NCBI GenBank assembly: GCA_031835245.1
Contig: JAVKOQ010000052.1
Location: 142,001 to 206,000, forward strand
Direction: 5' to 3'
Source: Balamuthia mandrillaris
Lineage: Eukaryota > Discosea > Longamoebia > Balamuthiidae
DNA: 64,000 nucleotides
The notes under the pieces are model-generated. The model saw only the letters and a program-made list of their open reading frames with translations, was not told the DNA's origin and searched no databases. Made by a program: the position numbers and the translations under genes. Positions 21,917 to 32,395 of the stretch are shown piece after piece. Numbering within the stretch: the first letter of the stretch is position 1; every line of letters starts with the position of its first letter.

Positions 21917-23751
21917 TCACGGACGTTGTGGTGGCTGTGGTTTTGCTCTGTCCTGCAATTTTTTTCGTGCCTGCAGTATGCCAACCCAAATGTGACTCTC
22001 CTTGAGTAGGTTGCTGAATGCGGTTGCAAGGCCTTGGTTATGCAAAGCGAGCCGTTTGCCGTCCACGTCTCGAAGCACTCGCTTTTCAAGCAACGTTTCA
22101 ATCACCACAAACAACTCGTTGGTAGCAATGGTGTCCATTGGAACTTCCTCACTCTCATTGAGCGGTAAAGTCTTGATGTCTTCAGTGAGACTCTGATGGA
22201 GCAAATATAACACTTGCGACTTTGTGATGGTTTTGCGTTCTTGTCCCTGCAGTGCTTTACACACAAGGTATGCCACCAACCTTAACGTTGGATCTCTCTC
22301 TTGCTCAAATAGTGGACGCAGGTGCTGCTCCAAGTTATAAATAACTTCATTGATGGCCTCTGTGTGTGGGTTTTAACCATAGTAAGAGTTGAAGTTTGTT
22401 TTCCAGAGTAAACAGCGGGAGAGCAGACCAACCTTCGACATCAGCTTTGGACCATGCGCCAGCGTGGTTCCGCTTCTTGGCAACAATCTTTTGGCGTACT
22501 CTGTTGATATGGCCAAGATGGCTGCCAAGCTTTTCCACCATTTCATCGGCGGCTTCCTCGCTGAAATGCTCATATGTGACGAGGTGGTCACGCACTGTTT
22601 CTATCGGAATGTACTCCATGTTTTTTACAGAAAGCCGGTACCTGTAACCTGATACTGCCATGAGTGTGAAGTTAGTGCTGTAAAGTGCAAAAAAATAAGA
22701 ACCAAAAAAAAGGGAAGGAAGCAAGAAGGAGTCAACACGTTCTTTCAGCAGCCTCACTGCATCTCGCGAGCTGGACAGGAAGACAACGCCCAACTTTCCG
22801 GCTTTGCTCAAGTCCGCTAGCACTGCGAAAAAGCGTTCCATCCCGAGCGTAGGTTGTGCTGTCTCCTTAAAGCAACTTTGAGGGTCGTGGATGATAACCA
22901 GAGGCTGGGGAGCGTCTTTGGTATGGGTTTTAGGGGCCTTCGCTTGCACTGCGTCATTAAATGCCGCTACTAAGGTGCTATGGAGAAGATTAATGTTGGT
23001 TTCACGGCATAGAGCAGAGAGCATACCTGGCGTCAAGGTTAGCGGTGTCAATTATCCCCAAGCTTTGCGCCACAAGCTTCACAAAGTCGGCGTCTCTGCC
23101 TCCACGCAAAGAGAGGTAAATGGTGTTTCGGCGTTGCTCTGCCGCCAGCAGGTATGACCACGTCTTTCCTGAGCCGCTCGGGCCAACCACTAGCTGAAAG
23201 ATGTCTCGCGACCGAAGTTCGCCCTTTAAATCGTCCATGTATGGTCGCTCGATGAGCGGCTCAAACATCTCCTTATCGACCGTAACTCCTCGATCGAATT
23301 GTTCTTGAATCATTTTGGAGCAGAACGATACCTCGTTCTTGTTGTCTTCCAAACGCTATTGTGGTGAAAATAGTCAGCAAATACAAACTCAAGGAAACAA
23401 AAATGAACGGGGAAAACGCACATCGCTGTAATACTTGGACAGGAGTGAAAGGGGCAGGATCCCCAACAGGGCAACCAGATACACTCGATAGCGTGTTGCT
23501 GAATCTTCCGGTTTGGACGGCAGATTGTTGACACAGGGCGATTCTGCGTGGCTTACGGAAGAGGTCGCCGTTAACGAGGAGGGTGTTGTGCCCTGACATA
23601 AAACACGGGAAGGATGACCTCCTCCAATCGAGGGACGGACCCAGAGCTGCCACGCGACAGTTGTGGTGAAACTGGTGTGCTTGGCCAAAATTGGCCTTGC
23701 GGCAGGGCTAGCCGGCACGGTATAGCACAAAACACGCATGCCGTTCATCAT
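21917..23751 (-). CDS. Membrane-anchored P-loop ATPase (STAND/archaeal-ATPase type)
   Basis: Five exons: 23751-23422, 23355-23027, 22977-22739, 22648-22433, 22359-21917, closing in frame at 518 residues. The N-terminus (MMNGMRVLCYTVPASPAARP) is Arg/Ser/Ala-rich like a mitochondrial leader and is followed by one hydrophobic segment, YLVALLGILPLSLLS (about 93-107). The ATPase core has Walker A VVGPSGSGKTW (near 163-173), a Walker-B-like PLVIIHDPQ, a sensor-like GVVFLSSS, and a helical C-terminal part resembling a winged helix. Intron 2 is only 49 nt. The layout suggests a protein held in a mitochondrial or other inner membrane with a soluble NTPase; the nearest known theme would be Yme2/Rna12 or Arch_ATPase proteins. 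Precise family not identified. Confidence 0.68.
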
Positions 23752-24396
23752 CTTTTCTGTGTGCAGAGACAAAAGTAAAAGTCCCACGCAGAGGTTCGAA
23801 CGCGTGATTGTCTGCTCGTGGGCGTTGTCCTTGCTGTTCCCTCTCTTCGTTCCGCGGAGGTGGTCCACGGAACTTCCCACAGCCTCTTCAAACAAGCAAA
23901 GCGTTCAAGCTTGATACCACCACCGTTGAGCCTCCGCCACCTGCTTCCGTGGTATTTCCTCCTCCTCGGGCAGGCCTGGTTCCTGCTTCTGCCCCGTTCT
24001 TTTTGCCCAAAGGGCACTCTCCATCTTCGACAACAATAAACCATGACGACACGAATTTCCACGTAAGCCTCTCAGAATGGAACCGCTTGCGGCGAATTTC
24101 CCCAGCGAAAACAGAATCACATTTTCGCTGTCTTCTCGGGTTTTACCGCTGGACGCGAATATCCGCTGATCGATTCACCCGAAGGTCGTACTAAGACAAA
24201 TGACCGACGCGCAATGATTCAGTTTGACAGTGGTCCTTGTCGACACTGATAGCTTAGCAGGGAAGCGCAAGGACATATTTGCTGCCCTTTTTTCCCCTTG
24301 CCATTTCTTTTCGGTCATATTAATGATGCCAATTCCACTACCGCAAAGCCAAAGCTAAGCGGCAAAAGGCCAACAAAAAAAAAAGCAAACAGCAGC
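23752..24396. promoter_or_regulatory. Divergent spacer between the P-loop ATPase and PYROXD2 genes
   Basis: 645 bp holding both promoters. It contains GTCGAC at 24239-24244 and CCCACG...CGTGGG inverted around 23787-23828 enclosing GGTTCGAAC. No supported gene. Confidence 0.4.
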
Positions 24397-27032
24397 ATGC
24401 TGGGTGGGGTGCTCAAGCAATGTAGCATGCCGCGCGTTTGGCCCACGGCGAGTCAGGGCATTCCCAGAGGAAGCGGGCTCCCCTTTTCATCTTCTTCTGT
24501 TTGTCGCTACTCCACTTCTTCTGCCCCCGCCAAGTGGGACGCCATCATCATCGGCGCTGGCCACAACGGCCTCGTTGCTGCTTCTTATCTCGCCAAAGTT
24601 TGTTCCACTTTTGTGTTTCATCTCTTTCTTTCTCACTCTGTTTCTTTTCGAAACACCAAAAAAAAAAAGGCAGGAAAGAAAGTGTTGGTGTTGGAGCGGC
24701 GTCATGTGGTGGGAGGGGCCGCCGTGACGGAGGAGCTTCATCCGGGCTACAAGTACTCCAGGGCCTCTTATCTGTTCAGCCTCTTTCGGCCGAGCATCGT
24801 GCAGGAGCTTCGCTTGAAGGAGCACGGCCTGAAGCTCTTCCACCGCAACCCCTCTTCCTTTACTCCCATGCTGGACGGCCGATACTTGATGATGGGGGCC
24901 GATATGGCCATGAACAGAGAGGAGATCAGCAAAGTTCGTTTTGTGCTGTGCTGTGCTGTGCTGTGCTGTGCTGTGCTGTGCTGTGCTGTGCTGTGCTGTG
25001 CTGTGCTGTGCTGTGCTGTGCTGTGCTGTGCTGTGCTGTGCTGTGCTGTGCTGTGCTGTGCTGTGCTGTGCTGTGCTGTGCTGTGCTGTGCTGTGCTGTG
25101 CTGTGCTGTGCTGTGCTGTGCTGTGCTGTGCTGTGTTGTGTTGTGTTGTGTTGTTTGGAGGTTGTCTCGTCGTTCTCTTTCTTTTGTTCGTCACTCTGCG
25201 TTCTTCTTTTCTTCAGCTTGCTCTTTTTTTCTTCTGTTTGTTCTCCTTTCGTCTTTCTAACTGTTCATTTTTCTGGTTCATGGCGATTATTAGTTCTCGG
25301 CAAAAGACGCAGAAATGTATCCAAAGTATGAGGAGCAGCTCAGCAAGTTAGTTTCCTTCGTTACGCCTCTGTTGGATGAAGCACCTCCAAATCTCCACCA
25401 CAACGAGAACCTTCCGCTCTCTAAAGTTAAACTCTTTCTTCTTCTTCTGCTTCTTCCTTCTTGTTCTTCTTCTTCTTCTTCTTCTTCTTCTTCTTCTTCT
25501 TCCTCTAGTTCTTCTTCTTGTTCTTCTTCTTCTTCTTCTTCTTCTTGTTCTTGTTCTTCTTCTTCTTCTTCTTCTTCTTCTTCTTCTTCTGTTGCTGCTG
25601 CTTTCTATTCCTCCTTTTTTTCTTGTTTAGTTTCAGGACAAAACTAACAAATGTACAGAAAATGAAAGAACTTAAGTCACTTATGGACTTAGGATTACGA
25701 GCAGCCAAGTTCAGAGAAGAGATACCTGCTCTGTGGGAGCTCATGACTGCTCCCGCCAGTCAAGTTCTTGACAAGTGGTTTGGTAATATTGTCGTCCCTT
25801 GCTCGTTCGTATTGTTTCTTTCAGTCTTAACCAACCTTTTTCTAAATATAAAACAGAGTCAGAACCTTTGAAAAGCACGTTAGCCACAGATGCTATCATC
25901 GGTGCTATGACCAGCCCAAGTGTCGCTGGAAGTGGATACGTCCTGTTACATCATGGTCTCTTTTCTCACTTCTTTTCCTATCATATCCTTTATTGGTCTA
26001 TTCTCACGCTGTTTATCTTTCTCTTTCCTCTTCTCAACAAAAAGTAATGGGAGAAGTAGATGGCAAGAAAGGAGCGTGGTGCTATGTACAAGGCGGCATG
26101 GGCGCTGTCTCCCAAGCCATTGCCTCCTTTGCTAAAAGCCAAGGCGTTTCCATACAAACCAACGCTGCTGTTCGTTCTGTATTAACTCGTGCCGATGTTT
26201 CTCCTTCATCTTCTTCAAGCGATGTTGTGGGAGTAGAATTGGAGGATGGAACAAAGTTGGAGAGCAACCTAGTTCTGTCGAATGCAACTCCCGAGGTCAC
26301 TTTTCGGAAGCTTCTTTCTTCGGAGGCTCAAACACAGCTTTTGCCGGATGAGTTTAGAAGGACTATTGCTGGCTTTGACTACACTTCTCCTGTAATGAAA
26401 ATCAACATTGCTATGAACACTCTACCAAACTTTAGTTGTTGTCCTGTTAAAGGTTGCCTCCCCTCGCCCCTCTCTTCTCTCTCTCTCTTTCTGTCCCTAC
26501 TCTTTCCCCTATTCTCTTATTCTGATTCTCTCGCTTTGCCTGTGTTCTATGATCTCTGCTAAACAAAAAAAAAACCAACAGATAATAAAGCAGGACCACA
26601 ACATATGGGAACAATCCACTTTGTGGAGGACTGCGAACAAATAGAAGAGGCCTACAGAGACGCTCTCAACGGCCGCTTTTCTTCTCGGCCAGTCATTGAA
26701 ATGACAATCCCCTCTTCGGTAGACTCTACCTTGGCTCCCGCTGGCCATCATGTTGCTTCTTTGTTCGTTCAATATGCTCCTTACCATCTCAAGGTACATT
26801 TTCTTTTCTTTTATTTTGTTTCCTTTTAGAACTTAAAACACAATATAACAATAACAAAGGATGAACAATGGGACGAAGCAACAAAAGAGAAATACGCTGA
26901 TCGCGTGTTTGCGCTGATAGAGAAGTACTCTCCCGGCTTCACCGCATCCATTATTCATAGGGATATCCTGCCTCCTCCCGAGCTGGAGCGAGTCTTTGGC
27001 CTTACCGGTACGTCTCCTTTTCCTTTGCTTTG

Positions 27033-27082
<50 letters not shown>

Positions 27083-27345
27083 TCTCGCTCTCGCTCTCTC
27101 TCTCTCTTTCTCTCTCTCTTGTATATTTATTCTTACAAACAAATAACAAAAATATAGGAGGAAACATATTTCATGGAGCGATGGGGTTGAACCAGTTATA
27201 TTTATGCCGACCAGCGGCGGGCTACGGCCGCTATCGCAGCCCCATCAAAGGACTGTTTCTTTGCGGCTCTGGAGCGCATCCGGGCGGCGGCGTCATGGGC
27301 GCTCCTGGTAAGAACTGCGCTAACGCAATCCTTCAATCTCTCTGA
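24397..27345 (+). CDS. PYROXD2: PYROXD2-like FAD-dependent oxidoreductase (phytoene-desaturase family)
   Basis: Mitochondrial flavoprotein of the amine oxidase/phytoene desaturase superfamily; the human protein's reaction is not settled. Nine exons: 24397-24597, 24670-24933, 25294-25425, 25659-25782, 25857-25955, 26045-26452, 26582-26793, 26860-27007, 27158-27345; 591 residues (human 581). The leader [15 protein letters not shown]...CRYSTSSA is mitochondrial-like. The dinucleotide-binding site reads [19 protein letters not shown], followed by [20 protein letters not shown]. Further matches are [31 protein letters not shown] and the C-terminal [20 protein letters not shown]. Intron 2 carries a TGTGC pentamer satellite and intron 3 a TTC satellite. 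Stop lies 38 bp from the converging ParA-like gene. Confidence 0.93.
24940..25152. repeat. (CTGTG)n pentanucleotide satellite in a PYROXD2 intron
   Basis: About 39 nearly perfect copies of CTGTG, ending with four CTGTG-to-TTGTG variants. It fills the first half of the intron 24934-25293. Because the unit is five bases, it gives the same pentapeptide pattern in all frames and mimics long ORFs on both strands. Confidence 0.95.
25435..25592. repeat. (TTC)n microsatellite in a PYROXD2 intron
   Basis: TTC with scattered TTG interruptions within intron 25426-25658. The pyrimidine strand is the sense strand. Confidence 0.9.
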
Positions 27346-27383
27346 TGAACTGTTGGTTAAAGAAATATACATATCTTTTTTTT

Positions 27384-29151
27384 CTATTTTGTTTTGTTGG
27401 GTTTCTCTGAACGCTTATTGCTGCGCGAAGACCTTCTAGCTTGGAGGCGAATCCTTTTCGGTCGCTGCTCGGTCTCTTTCTCTTTTTCCTCTTCATCGGT
27501 TTCCACATCCCATCCAGTTCCCTGTAATTCCTCCGCCGGTCCGCTGTTGGCGGTCCGGTCAACGCCATGTTGCACGGAGCGCTTCCTTTTGCCCTGCAGA
27601 GGGTCTTCTTGATCAGAGCACACCTCTTCGACAATAACTTCGACCTGCGTTCTGTCAATGCAATCCTGTAGGAGAGAGAGAGAGAGAGAGAGAGAGTGGG
27701 ATGAGACAGAAGAACAATGCACTATAAAAATAATAAAAAGGGTTGATCTTGAGAGAGAGGAGAAAGAGAGAGAGAGAGAGAGAGAGAGGACAAACCAGTG
27801 TTCTTTGGTTGAATGTTTGAGGCACAGGTCGAACCCGCATGACCCGCTTTTGCGCTGTTCTAGGTGCAATGTAGGTTTTCCGTTCGGTGTTCCCTTCCAG
27901 CAGGGCGATGATGTCCTGGATGGCCCACCCAGCACTGATCAACGGGCACACCCCTATCTTGGTCTTCTTTCCCTCTATTTCCTTATCCCCAGGGAGCATG
28001 AACGACATAGGAATGCCGCTGTAGGAGGAGAAGACGCCAGCCGAGTGGAAAAGAGGCACCACCGTGGTGTAGAAATCCGAGAACTGCCCAACTGTAACCG
28101 ACATGCCGGTGATGGTGGAGTCCGCCGAGGTCTGGAGGGGGTACAGGAAGTCCTTGTTCTGATCGTTCTTCAGGACGGAGAGCACGGTGTTGGAAAGCCG
28201 GTCCTGGGTGCCTTTGTAGAGGCGTGGGGTCATTCCCTCCCGAACAAGGAAGCGATTGGCGATGACCAGACGGAGCTTTGGAAGTGGCAGACCGTACTTG
28301 GCAGCCTTTTTGGCAAAGGTGGTAAACGAGTATGGTGCTGGAGCGATGGCTCCACAAAGCAGGTCGGTTATCATTTTGACGGCGTTGACCGAAAAGTCGT
28401 CTGGGTTGCAGGGAACCAGCAGCTTATCGCAAGAGCACAGGGCCATCCTCGTGTACACCGTAAAGGCGGGGTTGGTATCTGCAAAGACCACCCAGCTGGC
28501 AGCGCCTCCGTCGTTCTGCGAGGTGACCTCCTCGATGAATCGGCGCATCATCGTGTGCACCACGTAATACGGCTGGGGGCTCCCTTTAAGAACGGTCTTC
28601 ACTCCTGCTTTGTCTTCCAGCTGGGAGGCGATCATGTCCAGTTTGTTGTCTCCAGGCAGGAGGTAGACGTTTTCCGGCACATAGTCAGAGTAGTTCTTCG
28701 GTTGGATGAGATAATCCTGCGCAGGTCTCTTCATTTGTTGGTCCAAATTCTCACCGATATACCTTGCTATGGTGGTTCTTCCTTCGCTCATCAGCTCTTC
28801 CGCAGCCCTGAAGCCAGAAGGCCCACCTCCCAAGAAGAAGGAGGTGCTATTGGCTTGCGGACACATATCCATCACTAGGACTTTTCGATCAGGGAATTGC
28901 CTGGCGTATTCGCAAACGATGTTGAAAGTCAAAGTGCTCTTTCCTACTCCACCCTTATTGTTCCACATCACGAATGTTTGGGTGTTGTGAGCGGCTGAAG
29001 ACGAAGAAGAAGAAGAACATGAAGAAGCTGAGGTAGAAGAAGAAGCGACGGCAGAAGAAGCACCAGACACAGATGATGGATTACGGGATGTGGCTATGAC
29101 TTCCATGCTTGTATGTTTGTTAAAATAAACAAAATTGTTGGTACCATCCAT
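27384..29151 (-). CDS. ParA/MinD-type deviant-Walker ATPase
   Basis: Two exons, 29151-27796 and 27665-27384, give 545 residues. MWNNKGGVGKSTLTFNIVCE (near 61-80) is a classic deviant Walker A (KGGxGKT/S) of the ParA/Soj family. VLVMDMCPQANSTSFFLGG is the A' motif (usual form D-x-DPQ-x-N) and WVVFADTNPAF the Walker-B position. Later NPDDFSVNAVKMI also fits ParA. The N-terminus is Ser-rich and the C-terminal exon has basic clusters (GKRKRS, RPKRIRLQARR) that could act as nuclear localisation signals. Such partition ATPases are typical of bacteria and plasmids, whereas eukaryotic relatives are usually Mrp/Nbp35/Get3; this one looks more bacterial, so lateral transfer is plausible. Start could also be Met at 29106. 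Confidence 0.82.
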
Positions 29152-29182
29152 GTGGATGCACCCAAGTACTGTTCGGTGGTAT

Positions 29183-29318
29183 AAACCAGTAGCCAGGACC
29201 CATGCTACTGGCTACCATCCTTTCTAAAAAAAACATCCAGTAGCCAGGACCCATGCTGCTGGCTACCATCCTTTCCAAAAAAACAACCCAGTAGCCAGGA
29301 CCCGTGCTGCTGGCTCCG
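29183..29318. repeat. Three tandem hairpin-forming repeats beside the ParA-like gene
   Basis: CCAGTAGCCAGGACCC recurs three times (starting near 29186, 29238 and 29290, about 52 bp apart). Each copy is followed by TGCTGGCTAC or a close variant, so each unit folds with a stem of about 8 bp, GTAGCCAG/CTGGCTAC; copies 1 and 2 keep it fully and copy 3 has CTGGCTCC. Units are joined by CATCCTTTCnAAAAAAA-like spacers. They fill the gap between two divergent genes. Confidence 0.8.
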
Positions 29319-30293
29319 ATGCTATTTCAAATTAGGAGCCGAAGCAAGCCAGGCCAGGTATCCATGACTCTTGCTGGTAATCAAAGGCAGAGTGTTTCTG
29401 ACAAAGCAACCCCAAATGAATCCCAGGTAAAACAAAACAATACATGCAGACAACATGGAGGGTCCAGGACAAGAGGACTTGATTGGGTTGCTGGCTTATA
29501 TCAAACGTCTGACTTCTCCACTCTACTCAGCACTACATGGCCGCTGCAGGAAACTCCATTATCGCAACCTCCCGCGCCATCACCGCAGGCTCCAGAACCA
29601 GGTCCCGCAGTGACAAGAACAGCGGCACAACCACAACCATGCTCACCACCCGGTTTCCTGGCAGGCCTACAGGGGACAGAAGAAGAGAACTGGTTCGGCC
29701 CTCTGCGGCAAGAATTGAGCCGGTTCATTGACGTGACTTCGCAACACAACCCAGGAAGTCAGGGCTGGCGCAAGGCTTTAGAGCACGCAGAAGAGTTGCG
29801 TAAGCATCTTGAGACCTGCTTGACGCCACCTCGCTTCTCTCGTTACCACTCCACCATCCCCTTTAATCACCCTCTCGTCATCCTCATTCTTCCTAAACAA
29901 CTGCAACAGCAGAACGCAGGCAACGAACCAATTCCGCTCAAGACCAAGACGACGTACAAGTTCCGCACCGAACTGTCCTTTCCGGCCCACCAACCTGCCT
30001 CCCTAACAATCTCTTGGCAGCCAGACGTAACGGAGTCATTCCCATTCGATTGTATGCTTGATGGCTTTAGGAACACGCCCACCACCAGGCGTCTGGGAGA
30101 AGAGTTTCGTATTTGTTTTGATGTTAAAGCAGGAACTCCCTCGCCGACGGCGACAAGCACGGCAAATCGGTATTGCTCCCTCGTCGTTGCTGAAGGGAAT
30201 GAAACTGTGCTGTTTACCGTTCGTTTCGCAGTGTACAGCTCAGCGGGATACAAGAAAGAGATGAAAAGAAGAAAATCCAATATTACAAAATAA
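29319..30293 (+). CDS. Orphan protein divergent from the ParA-like gene
   Basis: An intron-free reading frame of about 324 residues from the first ATG (29319); the frame is open slightly upstream through a GTG within the hairpin repeats. The first 110 residues are Gln/Pro/Ser-rich and probably disordered. From about 120 on it looks folded: WFGPLRQELSRFIDVTS, GWRKALEHAEELRKHLETC, then a region with alternating strands ending in SLVVAEGNETVLFTVRF. I recognise no family. Its head-to-head position with the ParA-like gene, across the tandem hairpins, raises the possibility that the two are co-inherited, but nothing in the protein itself shows a partition function. Confidence 0.5.
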   Translation: MLFQIRSRSKPGQVSMTLAGNQRQSVSDKATPNESQVKQNNTCRQHGGSRTRGLDWVAGLYQTSDFSTLLSTTWPLQETPLSQPPAPSPQAPEPGPAVTRTAAQPQPCSPPGFLAGLQGTEEENWFGPLRQELSRFIDVTSQHNPGSQGWRKALEHAEELRKHLETCLTPPRFSRYHSTIPFNHPLVILILPKQLQQQNAGNEPIPLKTKTTYKFRTELSFPAHQPASLTISWQPDVTESFPFDCMLDGFRNTPTTRRLGEEFRICFDVKAGTPSPTATSTANRYCSLVVAEGNETVLFTVRFAVYSSAGYKKEMKRRKSNITK

Positions 30294-30339
30294 ATACAAA
30301 CGCCTTCCTTCTTCTTCTTTTTTCTACATTTTGTGTCTC

Positions 30340-30391
30340 TTTCTTTCTTGTCGTTTCCTTCTCTCTAGTCGTTTCTTTCTGTCTTCTCGTT

Positions 30392-30459
<68 letters not shown>

Positions 30460-30665
30460 GTCGTTTCTTTCTTTCTTTCTTGTCGTTTCTTTCTTTCTTT
30501 CTTTCTTGTCGTTTCTTTCTTTCTTGTCGTTTCTTTCTTTCTTTCTTTCTTGTCGTTTCTTTCTTTCTTTCTTTCTTGTCGTTTCTTTCTTTCTTGTCGT
30601 TTCTTTCTTTCTTGTCGTTTCTTTCTTTCTTGTCGTTTCTTTCTTTCTTTCTTTCTTTCTTCTTA
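30340..30665. repeat. (TTTC)n with phased TTGTCG interruptions
   Basis: TTTC tetramers interrupted a dozen times by the same TTGTCGTTTC block, giving a higher-order minisatellite. Lies in the 3' gap between the orphan ORF (+) and the EF-hand gene (-). No gene in it. Confidence 0.9.
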
Positions 30666-30736
30666 TTTCGCGTCGTTCATTTGTTCTCAGCTCCTTTCCA
30701 TTCTTTTCCGTTCTTTGTCCCCTCTTTCCTCCTTTC

Positions 30737-31796
30737 TCAACAACACCACCAATGGCACCACTTGTCCTGACGTCGCTCGTAAATGTCCTCGTAGGCAAAA
30801 AAGTTGAAAAAGTTGGCCACCAAATCCGCATTCTCCTCCACAAACGCCGTAAACTCCTCTCGTGACAGCTTTCCGTCCGAGTTCAAGTCGGCTTTCTTGA
30901 AAGCCGTTAACACTTCCTGCAACGCGCTTTCTTCCTCGTCTATGATCTGCGCTCCAAACTCTTCCAAAGAGAGAACGTCCTCGACGGAGCGGCCGAGGTG
31001 CTCGCGGGACTCGTGCTCCAGGATGGACTGTTCGGAGCGGAGGAGCATTGGGATTAGCTCCTTTACTTCTTCCAGTTGGACAAAGCCATCGCCGTCCAAG
31101 TCGTACACTTTGAATGCGACTATATTTTCGTGTGTCAGGGAAAAAGAGATCATAAGGCCAAAGAAGAAATAACGGAAGGAGAGAACAGCTGCGTACAGTC
31201 AATTCGTTCTTGTCTATTGCCTCTACAAAGGGCAGACATGCCACGCGCAAACTCTGAAACTATGCGAGTTATTTGTTCAGTTAGACACACCACGAAGCTC
31301 GACAAACGAAGAGACGAAGAGAGAGCAGAGAGCAGAGAAGCAGAAAGCAACGGAGAAGGAAAGAGAAAGGGAGCAGCAGAGAGACGAGAGAAAAGAGAAG
31401 AGACGTACAGTCAATAAAGCCGTTTTGGTCGCGGTCAAAGACATTGAAGAAACGATCAGCGAGCGCCTCAGTGATGCCCCATTGCACCAACAGCTTCAGA
31501 AACACTTCCCTGCTGGCAGCATTTTTGCTGCTGCCAATCGCTCTCTTGAACTCTTTCATGATCTTGGTCAATTCCTTCCTGTTAACTGGTTTTTTTTGAT
31601 GGTTTGATTGTGTGCATGGATCAGCTTTCAGCTGATGATGAAAAGGGATATACGAACATTCGACAAGCGAGGGCTCCGGTAAGACGAGGCGCGTGTCGGC
31701 AGAGTTGCCGTTGGTGTTGACTCGGTGGATGAGGGTAGCACTGTCTCCCTCGTTGCCTCCACCCCCTCCAAAGTGCAGGCTTTGTGTTTGTCCCAT
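30737..31796 (-). CDS. EF-hand calcium-binding protein, calcineurin-B/CIB-like, predicted N-myristoylated
   Basis: Four exons: 31796-31654, 31578-31409, 31259-31197, 31119-30737, giving 252 residues in frame. Three clear EF loops are visible: DRDQNGFIDFSE (about 94-105), DLDGDGFVQLEE (about 131-142) and DLNSDGKLSREE (about 198-209), each with the expected Asp/Asn ligands, Gly at position 6 and Glu at 12. The context FNVFDRDQNGFIDFSEFARG and FAFKVYDLDGDGF resembles calcineurin B, CHP and CIB proteins. The start MGQTQS has Gly2 and a small residue at 6, a myristoylation consensus. The first intron is short and in frame, so an unspliced form is also readable. Likely a membrane-associated calcium sensor; partner unknown. 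Confidence 0.85.
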
Positions 31797-32395
31797 TGTC
31801 AGTGTTTTTTTTTTGTTTCTGACAAAATCAGAAGATGAGATGATAATCTTGATCTAATGATCCTCAGAGAGCTTTTTCTATTTTCTTGGTTTTTTGAATA
31901 ACTTGACCTGAATACAACATCATAGTTAAAGGGTATAAGGTATGGAAGAAGAAGAACGCTCAACTCACTCCACATCGTACCTGATCAACGCTGCTAATCC
32001 ACAACATAAACCATCTTTTTTCCCCCTTTTTTTCTTTCTTTCTTTCTTTTTCGCTCTATAATATCTTGGCGTCAGTTCGAAACGCGTCGGATACAATATT
32101 TTTTCGCGATAAAAACAGCCTTCGGTTCGAAGAAGGACGCAAGCAATGCTATTTGCCAATAATTATCTGTCGACACATTGCCCGCAAGTTCGAATCCCAC
32201 GGCGACATATTTGTTTTTTATTTTGTTTTTTTTGTTTTTTTGTTTTTTTGTTTTTTTGTTATTTTGTTATTTGTTTTTTGTTAAGTTGTTATTCTGTTTT
32301 TGCAAAGCATTTGAGAAAGTTTCACACCATCATCATTCAAAAAAAGTGGTTGCAAAGACGATCGCTCCACACTTGTTCTTTTTTAAATCTTTTGC
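31797..32395. promoter_or_regulatory. Spacer upstream of the EF-hand gene with three TTCGAA palindromes
   Basis: 600 bp with no gene. TTCGAA occurs at 32076, 32126 and 32189, GTCGAC at 32169-32174, and the end is T-rich (TTTTTTG repeats 32217-32280). The TTCGAA contexts look like tRNA T-loops but no cloverleaf can be folded. Confidence 0.35.

Noticed and set aside
23785-23830. GGTTCGAAC between CCCACG and CGTGGG arms, suggestive of a tRNA.
   Set aside because: Neither strand gives a pairing T-stem or a 70-80 nt cloverleaf; it is just a short inverted repeat in a spacer.
24941-25351. Long CCAVL-repeat frames on both strands.
   Set aside because: A 5-bp satellite keeps all frames open; the region is an intron of PYROXD2.
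30283-30865. Long FLSFFL- and KERKKE-type frames.
   Set aside because: They arise from the TTTC minisatellite between two genes; the EF-hand exon overlaps the ends.
31150-31350. Separate small minus-strand ORF.
   Set aside because: It is EF-hand exon 3 read through into its flanking introns.
32160-32212. AAGTTCGAATCCCACGG as a tRNA 3' end.
   Set aside because: Only two of five T-stem pairs form and no matching 5' acceptor strand lies at the right distance.
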